A stretch of 64,000 nt of DNA from Vallitalea guaymasensis (GCF_018141425.1 NZ_CP058561.1:2604001-2668000); one strand, 5' to 3'; positions 24,634 through 33,967 are shown, numbered from the stretch's first letter. The notes: generated by a model from the letters alone, not told the origin. Numbers and translations are program-made.

Positions 24634-26340
24634 ATGAAAAAAGCAATGAAAATTGTAATGATTTCTTTACTTTTGCTACTAGGGGGATTTTTTGCTTATC
24701 ATTACATAATTGATATGCTGCCTAATTTTGAACAAGCAAACATGAGGGAAATATTACCAAACTATCAAAAAGGGAAACTATCAGTTATAATTGAAGATGA
24801 AAATGTAGAAATAAACTACACACCCAAATTGGTAGAAGAAAAACTCTACCTGCCAGTGGATTTAGTTAATAAATATATAGATCCTTATTATCATTGGGAT
24901 GAAAAAGAAAAAACATTAACTTATACAACTAGCAATAAAGTAATCAGAATGAAAAATGACGATCTTACATATTTTGTGAACAGTGAACCATTAGAATTAG
25001 ACATGCCCATAATGACATTTGAAACAGACATGGCATACATACCTATGGACTTTATCTTAGAATTCTCTGATATAGAATTCGAACTAAACAAAGACCTTAA
25101 GATACTTGTATTCGACTATCTAAGTAATAAATATAAAACATCCAATGTTGTCAAGAAAAAATCCTACATAAGAATAGACACAAACGAAAAAAGTAAAGTT
25201 GTAGAAAAGCTATCCATTAATGATGAACTAAGAGTATATGAACAATATGATGGATGGGTAAAAGTTAGAAGTGAAAGTGGGTTATTAGGTTATATGAAAA
25301 GAACTGATTTAGGGGTAATAAAAGACATATATCCAAAAATAGCAAAACAAGAAGACGATCCACAGTATAACGATAAAAAGAATGTTGATGGTCTTATTAA
25401 TATCGCTTGGCACCAAGTGACAAGAACGGCTGCTAACAGCTCAATCAAAAAAGTATTAGAAGACGTTAAAGGTCTTGATGTCATATCACCGACTTGGTTT
25501 TCAATTAAGAATTCAGACGGAGATATTAGCAATATCGCTAGTAGTGAATACGTACAATATGCAAAATCAAAAGGATATCAGGTATGGGCACTATTCAGCA
25601 ATAAATTTGACAAAAAGATTACTCATGATGTATTAAGCAGTACTGAAAAAAGAGAAAAAGTCATAAAACAAATATTGGCATTAACGTCTATATATAATTT
25701 AGACGGTATCAATATAGACTTTGAAAACGTTGCAAAAGAAGACGGAATATATTTTGTACAATTCATAAGAGAATTAACACCTTATCTTAAGGCTCAAGAT
25801 GTAGTCGTATCTGTAGATACCTATGTACCTTCAGCTTGGACAGCTCATTATAATAGAACGGAAGTAGGCAAGGTTGTTGATTACGTTATCATCATGGGTT
25901 ACGATGAACACTGGTCAACATCACCTGAAAGTGGTTCTGTAGCCTCAATAGGTTTTGTTGAGAGAGGTATCCTAGATACCCTGAAAGAAGTCAGGAAAGA
26001 AAAAGTTATTCTAGGATTACCATATTATACTCGTTTATGGACAGAAGAAGAAGTGGATGGTTTGATTAATGTATCTTCTAAAGCATACAGTATGGATAGG
26101 GCTAAAAAAATACTTGATGATAATGATGCAGAAATAGTATGGAATGATGAAGTAAAACAATTCTACGGTGATTATGCTAAAGATAATAAAGTATATAAGA
26201 TTTGGCTAGAAGAGGAACGTTCCATAGAAGAAAAGGTCAAGCTGGTAATTGAGAATGATTTAGCTGGTGTTGCAGGATGGAAAATAGGATTGGAAAAAAA
26301 TGAAATATGGGATGTCTTACATGATTATTTGAAGAAATAG
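24634..26340 (+). CDS. GH18 glycosidase with stalk and SH3-like domains
   Basis: Membrane-anchored cell wall hydrolase of the SleL/YaaH/chitinase-like group. 568 residues: N-terminal membrane helix (about 5-25), a copper-amine-oxidase-like stalk domain (about 45-165), a bacterial SH3-like domain (about 168-230, KSKVVEKLSINDELRVYEQY), then the GH18 barrel (about 252-568). The catalytic strand reads DGINIDFEN at 357-365, with Glu364 the likely acid; the second Asp of the usual DxxDxDxE motif is Asn360, as in spore-type members. VVDYVIIMGYDEHW and AGVAGWKIGLE are also typical. Likely to act on peptidoglycan amino sugars, with the CwlD-like gene downstream in the same transcript. Confidence 0.92.
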   Translation: MKKAMKIVMISLLLLLGGFFAYHYIIDMLPNFEQANMREILPNYQKGKLSVIIEDENVEINYTPKLVEEKLYLPVDLVNKYIDPYYHWDEKEKTLTYTTSNKVIRMKNDDLTYFVNSEPLELDMPIMTFETDMAYIPMDFILEFSDIEFELNKDLKILVFDYLSNKYKTSNVVKKKSYIRIDTNEKSKVVEKLSINDELRVYEQYDGWVKVRSESGLLGYMKRTDLGVIKDIYPKIAKQEDDPQYNDKKNVDGLINIAWHQVTRTAANSSIKKVLEDVKGLDVISPTWFSIKNSDGDISNIASSEYVQYAKSKGYQVWALFSNKFDKKITHDVLSSTEKREKVIKQILALTSIYNLDGINIDFENVAKEDGIYFVQFIRELTPYLKAQDVVVSVDTYVPSAWTAHYNRTEVGKVVDYVIIMGYDEHWSTSPESGSVASIGFVERGILDTLKEVRKEKVILGLPYYTRLWTEEEVDGLINVSSKAYSMDRAKKILDDNDAEIVWNDEVKQFYGDYAKDNKVYKIWLEEERSIEEKVKLVIENDLAGVAGWKIGLEKNEIWDVLHDYLKK

Positions 26341-26414
26341 ATAGAAAATAAATCATATATGCATAATAAGTATGTCTTAATTAATATATTTATAAAAAAA
26401 TGCTTGGTGGATAT

Positions 26415-27119
26415 ATGATAATAATTATTAAAAAAACTCATGTCCTAATGTGGGTAGTGTCTTTGATTATATTAATATTTTTAGTAGCAACTATATTATA
26501 TGCCAATAGAGTGATTAATGTTTTTTCTAGTGTTGAAGATAAATATGTTGTTGTGGTGGATGCAGGACACGGAGGGTTTGACCCTGGAAAAGTAGGGGTC
26601 AATGGTGAATTAGAAAAAGATATTAACATATCAATTGCAATAAAATTAAAAGAATACTTGGAATATAGTAAAGTACACGTTGTTATGACACGTGAAGATG
26701 ATGGCGGTCTATATAATGAGTCAAGCAATAATAAAAAAAGAGAAGATATGAACAAACGAAAAGAAATAATTAATACTAGTGGAGGAGATATACTAGTTAG
26801 TATACATCAAAATAGCTTTTCTCAAGAAAAATATAAAGGAGCACAAGTTTTTTACTATGCTTCATCTGATGATGGTAAAAAATTAGCTCAGTACATACAG
26901 CAAGAAATAAAAACTTTTGTAGACAATGAAAATAATCGACAAGTAAAAGATAGTAATTCGTATTTTATATTAAAGCAAACTAATATACCAGGTGTTATAG
27001 TAGAATGTGGTTTTTTATCCAACTATTCAGAGGCAGAATTATTGATGACTGATATATACCAAGATAAAATTGCATGGGCTATCTACATTGGAATTATGAA
27101 ATTTTTAGAAGAGAAATAA
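26415..27119 (+). CDS. N-acetylmuramoyl-L-alanine amidase, CwlD-like
   Basis: Zinc amidase that removes the peptide from muramic acid; CwlD does so for the spore cortex. 234 residues from ATG 26415, placed five bases after GGTGG (an in-frame ATG lies at 26400). An N-terminal signal-anchor helix (MWVVSLIILIFLVATILY) is followed by the amidase_3 domain with the zinc and catalytic residues in VVDAGHGGFDPG, NGELEKDINISIA, ILVSIHQNSF and GVIVECGFLSN. Length and single-domain form match CwlD rather than the larger vegetative amidases. Follows the GH18 gene by 74 bases. Confidence 0.88.
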   Translation: MIIIIKKTHVLMWVVSLIILIFLVATILYANRVINVFSSVEDKYVVVVDAGHGGFDPGKVGVNGELEKDINISIAIKLKEYLEYSKVHVVMTREDDGGLYNESSNNKKREDMNKRKEIINTSGGDILVSIHQNSFSQEKYKGAQVFYYASSDDGKKLAQYIQQEIKTFVDNENNRQVKDSNSYFILKQTNIPGVIVECGFLSNYSEAELLMTDIYQDKIAWAIYIGIMKFLEEK

Positions 27120-27124
27120 ATTTT

Positions 27125-27187
27125 AGGGCTGTCTTAAAACACATCTATGGTAATCAGGTGCCTTATCATGTATTTTAAGACAGCCCT
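27125..27187 (+). terminator. Long hairpin after cwlD-like gene
   Basis: A 15-bp perfect stem (AGGGCTGTCTTAAAA with TTTTAAGACAGCCCT) around a 33-base loop whose edges can also pair (ACAT/ATGT). It starts six bases after the stop codon and likely ends the GH18-amidase transcript, though only three T follow. The stem sequence resembles the hairpin at 33208-33243, so both may belong to a dispersed repeat family. Confidence 0.65.
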
Positions 27188-27213
27188 TTAATTAGATATT
27201 AAGGGGTGCAAAT

Positions 27214-28041
27214 ATGAACAGATTGAAAGCTTTCGGGAATAGTGTGATATACGTGGTGATCTCCAAGTTGATACAGGTATTAGCAGTTGTAGTTGCAGGT
27301 ATTTATTTTACTGTAAAGCTTAATATGTATGGAACTGGGAAAGAAGATTTATATGGTTTTTTTGCTAAGCATTCGTTATTAATTACTATAATTGCTTGGG
27401 TTGTTACCTTCGCTGTTATTCTATTGATATATCTAATAAGCAACAATGATTTTATTAATGAAACTAACCTTAATAAAAAATTACCATTAAAGACTATAGT
27501 TATATGTGTAGTATGTGGCATAGGTATTAATATAGCTATAGATGGAATTCTGACTTTGATAAATATAAATGAGCTGGTTCCTGAATACGAAGAATTGATG
27601 GCAAGTATCTCCAGCAATAATTTTTATATTACTCTAATTAGTGTAGGAATATTAGCTCCTATTTTCGAGGAATTATTATACAGAGGAATTGTGTTAAATA
27701 AATTGAGAAACGGATTCGGTGTTTTTGGAGCAGTAATGATACAAGCTTTATTTTTTGGTATAGGTCATATGAATTTAGTACAGGGTACATATGCATTTTT
27801 GATAGGTATCATTTTAGGTTATGTAGTTATTTGGACAGGCAGTCTATATAGTTCTATTATACTGCATATTGTGATTAATTCCTTGAGTACGATTATTTCA
27901 AATGTGCAAGGGAAAGCTATAGGATATAACTATTTATTAACGTTTATTGGGACTGGAGTTTTGCTGACAATAATTGGGTTAAGGATAATATATATGATGA
28001 GTGAAAAGAAAGAAACCGATGTAATAGAGTTCATTGATTGA
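27214..28041 (+). CDS. CPBP family intramembrane metalloprotease
   Basis: Membrane glutamic/metallo-type protease of the CAAX/Abi family, usually of unknown substrate. 275 residues with about seven helices. Motif 1 is EELLYRGIVLNKLR near 151-164, motif 2 is FFGIGHMNLVQG near 184, motif 3 is ILHIVINSLST near 215. All proposed catalytic residues (EExxxR, FxxxH, HxxxN) are present. Own ribosome site AAGGGG. It lies between two hairpin/promoter signals, so it may be a single-gene unit. Confidence 0.88.
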   Translation: MNRLKAFGNSVIYVVISKLIQVLAVVVAGIYFTVKLNMYGTGKEDLYGFFAKHSLLITIIAWVVTFAVILLIYLISNNDFINETNLNKKLPLKTIVICVVCGIGINIAIDGILTLININELVPEYEELMASISSNNFYITLISVGILAPIFEELLYRGIVLNKLRNGFGVFGAVMIQALFFGIGHMNLVQGTYAFLIGIILGYVVIWTGSLYSSIILHIVINSLSTIISNVQGKAIGYNYLLTFIGTGVLLTIIGLRIIYMMSEKKETDVIEFID

Positions 28042-28085
28042 CATTATACTAAATAATAGGTTGGACTTTTAATTTGGTAAATATA

Positions 28086-28094
28086 TGGTATAAT
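28086..28094 (+). promoter_or_regulatory. Extended -10 promoter upstream of threonylcarbamoyl-AMP synthase gene
   Basis: TGGTATAAT fits TGnTATAAT and lies 47 bases before the ATG at 28142. A TTGGAC lies too far upstream (22-base spacing) to be a normal -35. Confidence 0.5.
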
Positions 28095-28141
28095 ATATGA
28101 GGTGAATTAAATAATAGAGATCATTTTATGGAGACATTTAT

Positions 28142-29194
28142 ATGGAGACAATAATTCGTAGAGTAGACATTAATAATATTGATAATAATATAATTGTAGA
28201 GGCAGCAAATATCTTGCAAAATGGTGGCTTAGTGGCATTTCCTACTGAAACTGTATATGGGATTGGTGCTAATTCTTTAGAAATTGATGCAGTAAAAAAA
28301 ATATATATGGCAAAAGGAAGACCTTCTGATAATCCATTGATTGTTCATGTAGCAGGTAAAGAAGATGTTAAGAAATATGTTACTAATATTAGCATGACAG
28401 CAGAAAAATTAATGGATAGATTTTGGCCAGGACCTTTAACTCTAATATTCGAGAAAAAGGATATCATTCCAGATAATATAACTGGGGGACTTTCGACTGT
28501 AGCTATTAGAATGCCATCTCATAAAATCGCACGAAGTATAATAGAAGCTTCTAATCTACCTATTGCAGCTCCAAGTGCTAATGTGTCTGGTAAACCAAGT
28601 CCAACTATGGCAAAGCATGTAATTAACGATTTAAGCGGAAAAGTTGATATGATCGTTGATGGCGGTTTCTCAGAGATTGGTCTTGAATCTACAGTACTGG
28701 ATGTATCAGGTACTACTCCTACAATACTTAGACCTGGTGGAATAACAAAAGAAATGCTTGAAGAAGTAATAGGTTCAGTCAGTATTGACCCTGCAATCAA
28801 GTCTTCAAATAAGAATTTGGTACCTAAAGCACCAGGAATGAAGTATAGACATTATGCTCCAAATGCAGAGTTGATTGTATTTAAGGGGAAAAGTGATAAA
28901 GTAGTATCTCATATTAATGAATTAGTTAATATAGAGCAACAAAAAGATAAAAAAATAGGTGTTATAGCTACTAAGCAAACAGAAGACTACTATGATTGTA
29001 AGAATATTATAAGTATTGGTGATAAAAATAATCCAGAAGAGATAGCATCTAACTTATTTAGGGTATTAAGAGAATTCGATGAAATGAATGTTGAAATAAT
29101 ATATTGTGAAGCTTTTTCTAAGAAGGACATTGGTACAGCTACAATGAATAGACTTTTGAAAGCAGCTGGTAATAAGATTATAAATATTGATTAG
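28142..29194 (+). CDS. L-threonylcarbamoyladenylate synthase (Sua5/YwlC)
   Basis: Makes threonylcarbamoyl-AMP from threonine, bicarbonate and ATP for the t6A modification of ANN-decoding tRNAs. 350 residues, the long two-domain Sua5 form: YrdC-type domain (about 1-210) with FPTETVYGIGANS, KGRPSDNPLIVH, FWPGPLTLIFEK and APSANVSGKPSPT, then a C-terminal Sua5 domain (about 230-350) opening after the linker MKYRHYAPNAEL. First of a run of tightly spaced genes leading to teichoic acid and wall precursors. Its end lies 17 bases before the phosphatase start. Confidence 0.95.
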   Translation: METIIRRVDINNIDNNIIVEAANILQNGGLVAFPTETVYGIGANSLEIDAVKKIYMAKGRPSDNPLIVHVAGKEDVKKYVTNISMTAEKLMDRFWPGPLTLIFEKKDIIPDNITGGLSTVAIRMPSHKIARSIIEASNLPIAAPSANVSGKPSPTMAKHVINDLSGKVDMIVDGGFSEIGLESTVLDVSGTTPTILRPGGITKEMLEEVIGSVSIDPAIKSSNKNLVPKAPGMKYRHYAPNAELIVFKGKSDKVVSHINELVNIEQQKDKKIGVIATKQTEDYYDCKNIISIGDKNNPEEIASNLFRVLREFDEMNVEIIYCEAFSKKDIGTATMNRLLKAAGNKIINID

Positions 29195-29210
29195 TCAAAA
29201 AGGTGATTTT

Positions 29211-29672
29211 ATGAAGAGAATTATTTTTGTGTGTACTGGAAATACTTGTAGGAGTCCTATGGCAGAAGCTTTGGCTTATAAGAGTTTCGATGATAATGAT
29301 ATTGACATCAAAGTTTCGTCTAGAGGTATACTTGTAACATTTCCTTCACCTGCTAGTGAATATACTGTTGAAGCTGTGAAAGAGCATTATCCTGATGTAA
29401 TAGGACATGTTGCTACTGCGTTTTGTGAAGAAGAAGTTGATACTGAAACTTTGGTACTTACTATGACTGGTAGACATAAGGAATACCTACACATGACATA
29501 CCCAAATATCAAGGAAAATGTTTTGACATTAAAAGAGTATGTGGATGAGTTAGGAGATATAACTGATCCATTTGGTAGTGGAAAAGATGTTTATGTGAAG
29601 TGCGCTGAAGATATTAAGGTTTTAATTGATAAATTAGTTGATAAAATTAAAAATACGGAGGAAATATTATGA
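29211..29672 (+). CDS. Low-molecular-weight phosphatase, YwlE-type arginine phosphatase
   Basis: 153 residues from ATG 29211 (AAAAGGTG ribosome site; a frame-open TTG at 29187 overlaps the upstream gene and is unlikely). The P-loop VCTGNTCRSPMAEA holds the nucleophile Cys and, as in YwlE, Thr after CTGN, which selects phosphoarginine over phosphotyrosine. LTLKEYVDELGDITDPFGSG carries the general-acid Asp. Next to Sua5 and RpiB, the same order as ywlC-ywlE-ywlF in Bacillus. Likely counteracts protein-arginine phosphorylation; that specificity is inferred from the Thr. Overlaps rpiB by four bases. Confidence 0.9.
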   Translation: MKRIIFVCTGNTCRSPMAEALAYKSFDDNDIDIKVSSRGILVTFPSPASEYTVEAVKEHYPDVIGHVATAFCEEEVDTETLVLTMTGRHKEYLHMTYPNIKENVLTLKEYVDELGDITDPFGSGKDVYVKCAEDIKVLIDKLVDKIKNTEEIL

Positions 29673-30100
29673 TAGCAATTGGTAGTGATCACGGTGGTTT
29701 TGAATTAAAACAAGAAGTGATTAAATATTTGGAAGCTAATAAAATAGAATATAAAGATTATGGATGTTATGATCAGAATTCTGTAGATTATCCTGATTTT
29801 GCAAAACAAGTCTGTCAAGCAATTGTTGATAAAGAATGTGAAAAGGGGATACTTATTTGTGGGACAGGTATTGGTATATCAATGGCTGCTAACAAAGTTA
29901 AAGGTATTAGAGCAGCTCTATGTCATGATTGTTTTTCAGCTAAAGCTACTAGGGAACACAACGACGCCAACGTATTAGCTCTTGGTGGAAGAATTGTTGG
30001 AGTTGAGTTAGCTTTAATGATTGTTGATATATTCTTAAGTACTGAATTTTCCAATGATGAAAGACATATTAGAAGAATAAATAAAATAGAAATAGATTAA
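29669..30100 (+). CDS. rpiB: Ribose-5-phosphate isomerase B
   Basis: Interconverts ribose 5-phosphate and ribulose 5-phosphate in the pentose phosphate pathway (or a related aldose such as allose phosphate). 143 residues, typical LacAB/RpiB size, with [12 protein letters not shown] at the start, the anion-hole region [20 protein letters not shown] including the catalytic Cys, and [12 protein letters not shown]. The start overlaps the stop of the phosphatase gene (ATGA). Confidence 0.95.
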   Translation: MIAIGSDHGGFELKQEVIKYLEANKIEYKDYGCYDQNSVDYPDFAKQVCQAIVDKECEKGILICGTGIGISMAANKVKGIRAALCHDCFSAKATREHNDANVLALGGRIVGVELALMIVDIFLSTEFSNDERHIRRINKIEID

Positions 30101-30119
30101 TATATCGGGGGATAACATT

Positions 30120-30560
30120 ATGAGACCATCGTGGGACGAGTATTTCATGGATATTGTTGAGATAATTAAAGGCAGATCTACTTGCTTAAGAAGAAAAGTA
30201 GGTGCTGTTATCGTTAAGGATAGAAGAATACTTACAACAGGTTATAATGGAGCACCATCAGGTTGTAAACATTGTGCTGAGATTGGGTGTCTAAGAGAAC
30301 AATTAAACATTCCATCTGGACAGAGACATGAGCTCTGCAGAGCCTCACACGCTGAACAAAATGCAATAGTACAAGCTGCTATGCATGGAGTTTCAATTGA
30401 TGGTGGTACAATATATGTAACAGATCAACCATGCGTTATATGTTCTAAGTTAATTATAAATGCTGGTCTGAAAAGAGTAGTTTTTAAAGGCTCTTATCCA
30501 GATGAACTCTCCATGGAGCTATTAAAAGAAGCAGGCATTATTGTAGATAAGTATGAATAA
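30120..30560 (+). CDS. Deoxycytidylate (dCMP) deaminase, ComEB-like
   Basis: Zinc enzyme converting dCMP to dUMP for thymidylate supply. 146 residues. The zinc ligands are seen in [12 protein letters not shown] and [14 protein letters not shown]; an extra Cys/His cluster ([10 protein letters not shown]) gives the second zinc site of the ComEB/T4 dCMP deaminase type. Early region [19 protein letters not shown] is characteristic. GGGGG ribosome site 7 bases before the ATG. Nineteen bases after rpiB. Confidence 0.93.
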   Translation: MRPSWDEYFMDIVEIIKGRSTCLRRKVGAVIVKDRRILTTGYNGAPSGCKHCAEIGCLREQLNIPSGQRHELCRASHAEQNAIVQAAMHGVSIDGGTIYVTDQPCVICSKLIINAGLKRVVFKGSYPDELSMELLKEAGIIVDKYE

Positions 30561-30586
30561 GCTTTTTAAGGGGAGATGGAAGGAAA

Positions 30587-31645
30587 ATGTTTGATTTTTT
30601 AAAAGGTATAAATAGTAATTTTATATATATAATTGCTTTTGTCATTGCCTTTGTTATAGCATGTTTTACTACACCGCTCAGCAAAAAATTTGCTTATAAA
30701 GTTGGTGCTATTGATATGCCCAAAGCTAGAGGAATGAATACAAAACCAATGCCCTTAGCAGGAGGAATATCCATTGTATTAGGTTTTTTGGTTACCATAG
30801 CCCTGATTGCACCTTCTATCAAGGATTTGGAACTAATTCATTTGATTGGTTTAATCATTGGTGGTGTTGTAATAACTATTGTTGGATTACTGGATGACAT
30901 ATATGATCTACCAGCTAAATTGAAATTATTTTTTCAAATATTAGCTGCTCTGATTGTAATAATCACTGGGACTACAATTCATGCAATAAGCTGGCCATGG
31001 GCACCTGGCGGTGTTCTACTATTAGGTTCTTTTAGCAATGTCATAACAATTATATGGATAATAGGAGTAACTAATGCTGTTAATTTGATAGATGGATTAG
31101 ACGGATTAGCCACAGGAGTATCCTCAATAGCAGCGCTTTGTTTAATGTTTATATCCATATTAAACGGAGAACCAACTGCTGTACTATTGACTGCGGCACT
31201 TGCAGGTTCTTGCTTAGGATTTTTACCTCATAATTTTAATCCTGCAACTATATATATGGGTGATACAGGATCAACGTTTTTAGGGTTTACATTATCAGTT
31301 ATTTCTATACAGGGATTTATCAAAAGTTATACAGCCATAACAATCATTGTAGCTGTACTTATTTTGGGATTACCTATATTTGATACTTTTTTTGCAATAC
31401 TTAGAAGGATAGCCAATGGTAAACCAGTTATGCAAGCGGATAGAGGGCATCTACATCATAGATTAGTTGACAGAGGTTATAGCCATAAAAGAGCTGTACT
31501 CACCTTGTATGGTATAAGTGGTGGATTCGGTATTGCTGGTATATTAATAGCTATGAACGATATAATGTTCGCTCTTATAATTATTGGTTTGATCCTAGTA
31601 GTTTGGTTACTTGATTTTATAGCTAGAAGGATTAAAAATAAGTGA
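30587..31645 (+). CDS. Undecaprenyl-phosphate N-acetylglucosaminyl 1-phosphate transferase (TagO/WecA type)
   Basis: Membrane enzyme that transfers GlcNAc-1-phosphate to undecaprenyl phosphate, the first step of teichoic acid and other wall polymer synthesis. 352 residues with about eleven helices and the family motifs GLLDDIYDLPAKLK, NAVNLIDGLDGLATGVS, YMGDTGSTFLGF and QADRGHLHHRLVDRG (the His box that recognises GlcNAc). The UDP-GlcNAc 2-epimerase gene follows within 2.5 kb, which supplies UDP-ManNAc for the next step of the same pathway. Confidence 0.93.
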   Translation: MFDFLKGINSNFIYIIAFVIAFVIACFTTPLSKKFAYKVGAIDMPKARGMNTKPMPLAGGISIVLGFLVTIALIAPSIKDLELIHLIGLIIGGVVITIVGLLDDIYDLPAKLKLFFQILAALIVIITGTTIHAISWPWAPGGVLLLGSFSNVITIIWIIGVTNAVNLIDGLDGLATGVSSIAALCLMFISILNGEPTAVLLTAALAGSCLGFLPHNFNPATIYMGDTGSTFLGFTLSVISIQGFIKSYTAITIIVAVLILGLPIFDTFFAILRRIANGKPVMQADRGHLHHRLVDRGYSHKRAVLTLYGISGGFGIAGILIAMNDIMFALIIIGLILVVWLLDFIARRIKNK

Positions 31646-31704
31646 AAATCATAGTAAATGATAAGCAGATTTTATTATATAGTTATATAATGTGAGGAAA
31701 ACCT

Positions 31705-33192
31705 ATGAAGAGAATAGTACTATTAGTGATTATAACAATAGCAGGAATGTTATTTCTGTTTATTAAGAATGATGATTCCCATGAGGTACAGATCACCATT
31801 AACAAAGACTTGTATTTATTTATAAGATCAACAAATGGTTTTACCATAAAAGTTGAAGAAAAGAACTCTACTGAATATACTCAGTTAATAAATGAGGAAA
31901 CCCATTTTTCTGTATATGATAAAAAGGATAAGATTGGTTCAGTAGCAGTTATCAATAAAAAGATTGGTAAAGAGAATATCTTTTTTCTAAAAGCTAATGG
32001 AGAATCTAAGGAATTTTCATTGGAGATTAGACTTAGAAGTAAAATGAAAGTTAATAATATCATAGAAAGCTTATATGATAATAATGATTTAATGGTATTC
32101 AATAATAAAACCAATGATTCTATTAATATAAATAATGAAAGTCAATTATATCTGGATGGTGAAAATTATAGTATAAGATTGGGTAATCCTTATTATGTAG
32201 AAGAATTAGGACATTCGGTAATAGATGTTATCAGTAATAGTAATGGATGGAATATTGACAGCAACAAAGGAATTGATACTGAGATACAACTTGATGTTAA
32301 AGATAATATGGAGACTAATCTAGAGGCTATCATATCATCTAATAAACTAGTTGATTTTGAAGATAAAGATACTCTTGATTTAATAAGAAGATTGGACCTA
32401 TATGATAAGAAGATATTCAGAAGTGATGGTATCTACTATAATATAGCTAATAATTATATACCTTATGGAAGGGAATCCAAATGGAATTATCCTTCAGGGT
32501 TTCCACTCATAATAATGTATGAAAATATTAAGGACAATAATTTATTTAGGCTAGTTGGTATCAGTTTATTATATGATTACATAGATAAATTCAATGAAGA
32601 TTATTACATACCTAGTTTACCAAGATCAACATGGCTTTATGAAGATTATAATATTGATTATGAATTTTATGATACAAGATTTAATACTGATACTATCATG
32701 GCTTTAATTTATTGGGATCAAATAATAGATGAGCCTAGGATAAAAGAGATAATCGACAATTATTTTGCATTTTTTATAGATTATGCATATGTTAATAATT
32801 GGAAAACTGAGAATGATGGTTTATTTATACCTGATTATAAGAACAAAGATGAAGAAGAATCAAAAACACACTGTTCTCTTAATCATCTAGTATCAGAGAT
32901 TAATGCAATATATCTATATGATAAATATTATAATTGTGATAATAAGTACATAATATTGGCTGAACAGATGCAGCAGGCTATAATTGACACATACATTGAT
33001 TGGATAAAGGATAATAATGATTTTTGGTATTGTATAAAACAAAATGGTGAATATGGATTAACTGATTATAGAGAATTAACACTAAAGGATATGAAATTAT
33101 TAGTTAATCTTTTGAATGAGAGAGGCGAAACTGTACCTAAGGAATTTAACAAGCTCATTGAAAGCAAGACAAAATGGCTTGAAAATAATTAA
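31705..33192 (+). CDS. Membrane-anchored protein of unknown function, helical C-terminus
   Basis: 495 residues, not firmly recognised. One N-terminal membrane helix (IVLLVIITIAGMLFLFI) is followed by an extracytoplasmic beta-rich part (about 25-215) and an all-helical part (about 220-495) rich in Tyr, Trp and Asp, with repeated helical hairpins (SGFPLIIMYENIKDNNLFR, FNTDTIMALIYWDQII, HLVSEINAIYLYDKYYN). This layout resembles alpha/alpha-toroid sugar-acting proteins such as C5-epimerases or lyases, but no catalytic motif is certain. It follows tagO and precedes the epimerase, so a role with wall polysaccharide is plausible. Ribosome site TGAGGAAA. Confidence 0.75.
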   Translation: MKRIVLLVIITIAGMLFLFIKNDDSHEVQITINKDLYLFIRSTNGFTIKVEEKNSTEYTQLINEETHFSVYDKKDKIGSVAVINKKIGKENIFFLKANGESKEFSLEIRLRSKMKVNNIIESLYDNNDLMVFNNKTNDSININNESQLYLDGENYSIRLGNPYYVEELGHSVIDVISNSNGWNIDSNKGIDTEIQLDVKDNMETNLEAIISSNKLVDFEDKDTLDLIRRLDLYDKKIFRSDGIYYNIANNYIPYGRESKWNYPSGFPLIIMYENIKDNNLFRLVGISLLYDYIDKFNEDYYIPSLPRSTWLYEDYNIDYEFYDTRFNTDTIMALIYWDQIIDEPRIKEIIDNYFAFFIDYAYVNNWKTENDGLFIPDYKNKDEEESKTHCSLNHLVSEINAIYLYDKYYNCDNKYIILAEQMQQAIIDTYIDWIKDNNDFWYCIKQNGEYGLTDYRELTLKDMKLLVNLLNERGETVPKEFNKLIESKTKWLENN

Positions 33193-33207
33193 AAAAGGAT
33201 TTTTAAA

Positions 33208-33243
33208 AAGCTATCTCAAAATAAATATATTAAGAGATAGCTT
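33208..33243. terminator. Bidirectional terminator between convergent genes
   Basis: A 10-bp perfect stem (AAGCTATCTC with GAGATAGCTT) and 16-base loop lie between the plus-strand unknown gene and the minus-strand ACT gene. Read on the minus strand the stem is followed by a run of T; on the plus strand the T-run is weaker. Confidence 0.75.
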
Positions 33244-33250
33244 CTAAATT

Positions 33251-33718
33251 TTAATCTTTTATTATTTTTTTAAGTGATTGTATAGCCTTTTCTTCATCAG
33301 ATGCATATATGAGATAAGAAATATCTATTTCAGATGTAGTAATCATCTTTATGTCTATATCTGCTTCTGATAGTATAACCATTGTTTTAGCAGCGATTCC
33401 AGGTTTGTATTTCATATTTTCATCATATAGTGAAAGCTTGGTATTATTAGAATTAACATCAATACGGAGACTAGGTATTTGTTTTTTATATGTCCCTAGT
33501 GTTTGAATAGCATTAAATAATACGTCATCTTGTAGTGTAAAACATATATTTATCTTTCCTTTTAAGGGTGATGTTTGGCTAATCATATCCACATTAATAT
33601 CAGCATCTGCAAGAGAAGTGAATATTTCAGCTATGCTTTTATTATTAATAGGTATGTTAGCTAATGTAATTAAAGTTACATTTTGTGTAATGTTAAGTTT
33701 ACTAATAATTTTATCCAT
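33251..33718 (-). CDS. ACT-domain protein (aspartokinase regulatory-domain-like)
   Basis: 155 residues from the ATG at 33718, preceded by AGGAGTG. Two ACT-like units: residues about 10-75 (NVTLITLANIPINNKSIAEI, then INICFTLQDDVLFNAIQTL) and about 90-155 (YKPGIAAKTMVILSEADIDI, then ISYLIYASDEEKAIQSLKKI). The pattern is that of the C-terminal regulatory half of aspartate kinase, but no kinase domain precedes it. Such stand-alone proteins probably bind amino acids as sensors; the ligand is unknown. It is the only minus-strand gene in a long plus-strand block. Confidence 0.85.
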   Translation of the reverse strand: MDKIISKLNITQNVTLITLANIPINNKSIAEIFTSLADADINVDMISQTSPLKGKINICFTLQDDVLFNAIQTLGTYKKQIPSLRIDVNSNNTKLSLYDENMKYKPGIAAKTMVILSEADIDIKMITTSEIDISYLIYASDEEKAIQSLKKIIKD

Positions 33719-33938
33719 ATATAACACTCCTATGAATTAATTTATAAAAATAAAGTATAGGAATGATTATAGCATATACTAACCTAGGTAACAAATATTA
33801 TTTGAAAAAAATCAGTTATTAAAATAAAACTAATAGAGTTAATTGTTCGTTTAAAATACATATTTATATGTAAAACTTAATAATTAAATATATAATTGAA
33901 ATAGTGGGAATAATTAAATAAAAATTATATAAAATATT

Positions 33939-33967
33939 TTGCAAGTGGTGTAAAATGGATGTATAAT
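33939..33967 (+). promoter_or_regulatory. SigmaA-type promoter of UDP-GlcNAc 2-epimerase gene
   Basis: TTGCAA and TATAAT are spaced by 17 bases, 84 bases before the ATG. It is the only clear signal in the AT-rich stretch 33719-34050, which has no credible gene. Confidence 0.65.
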
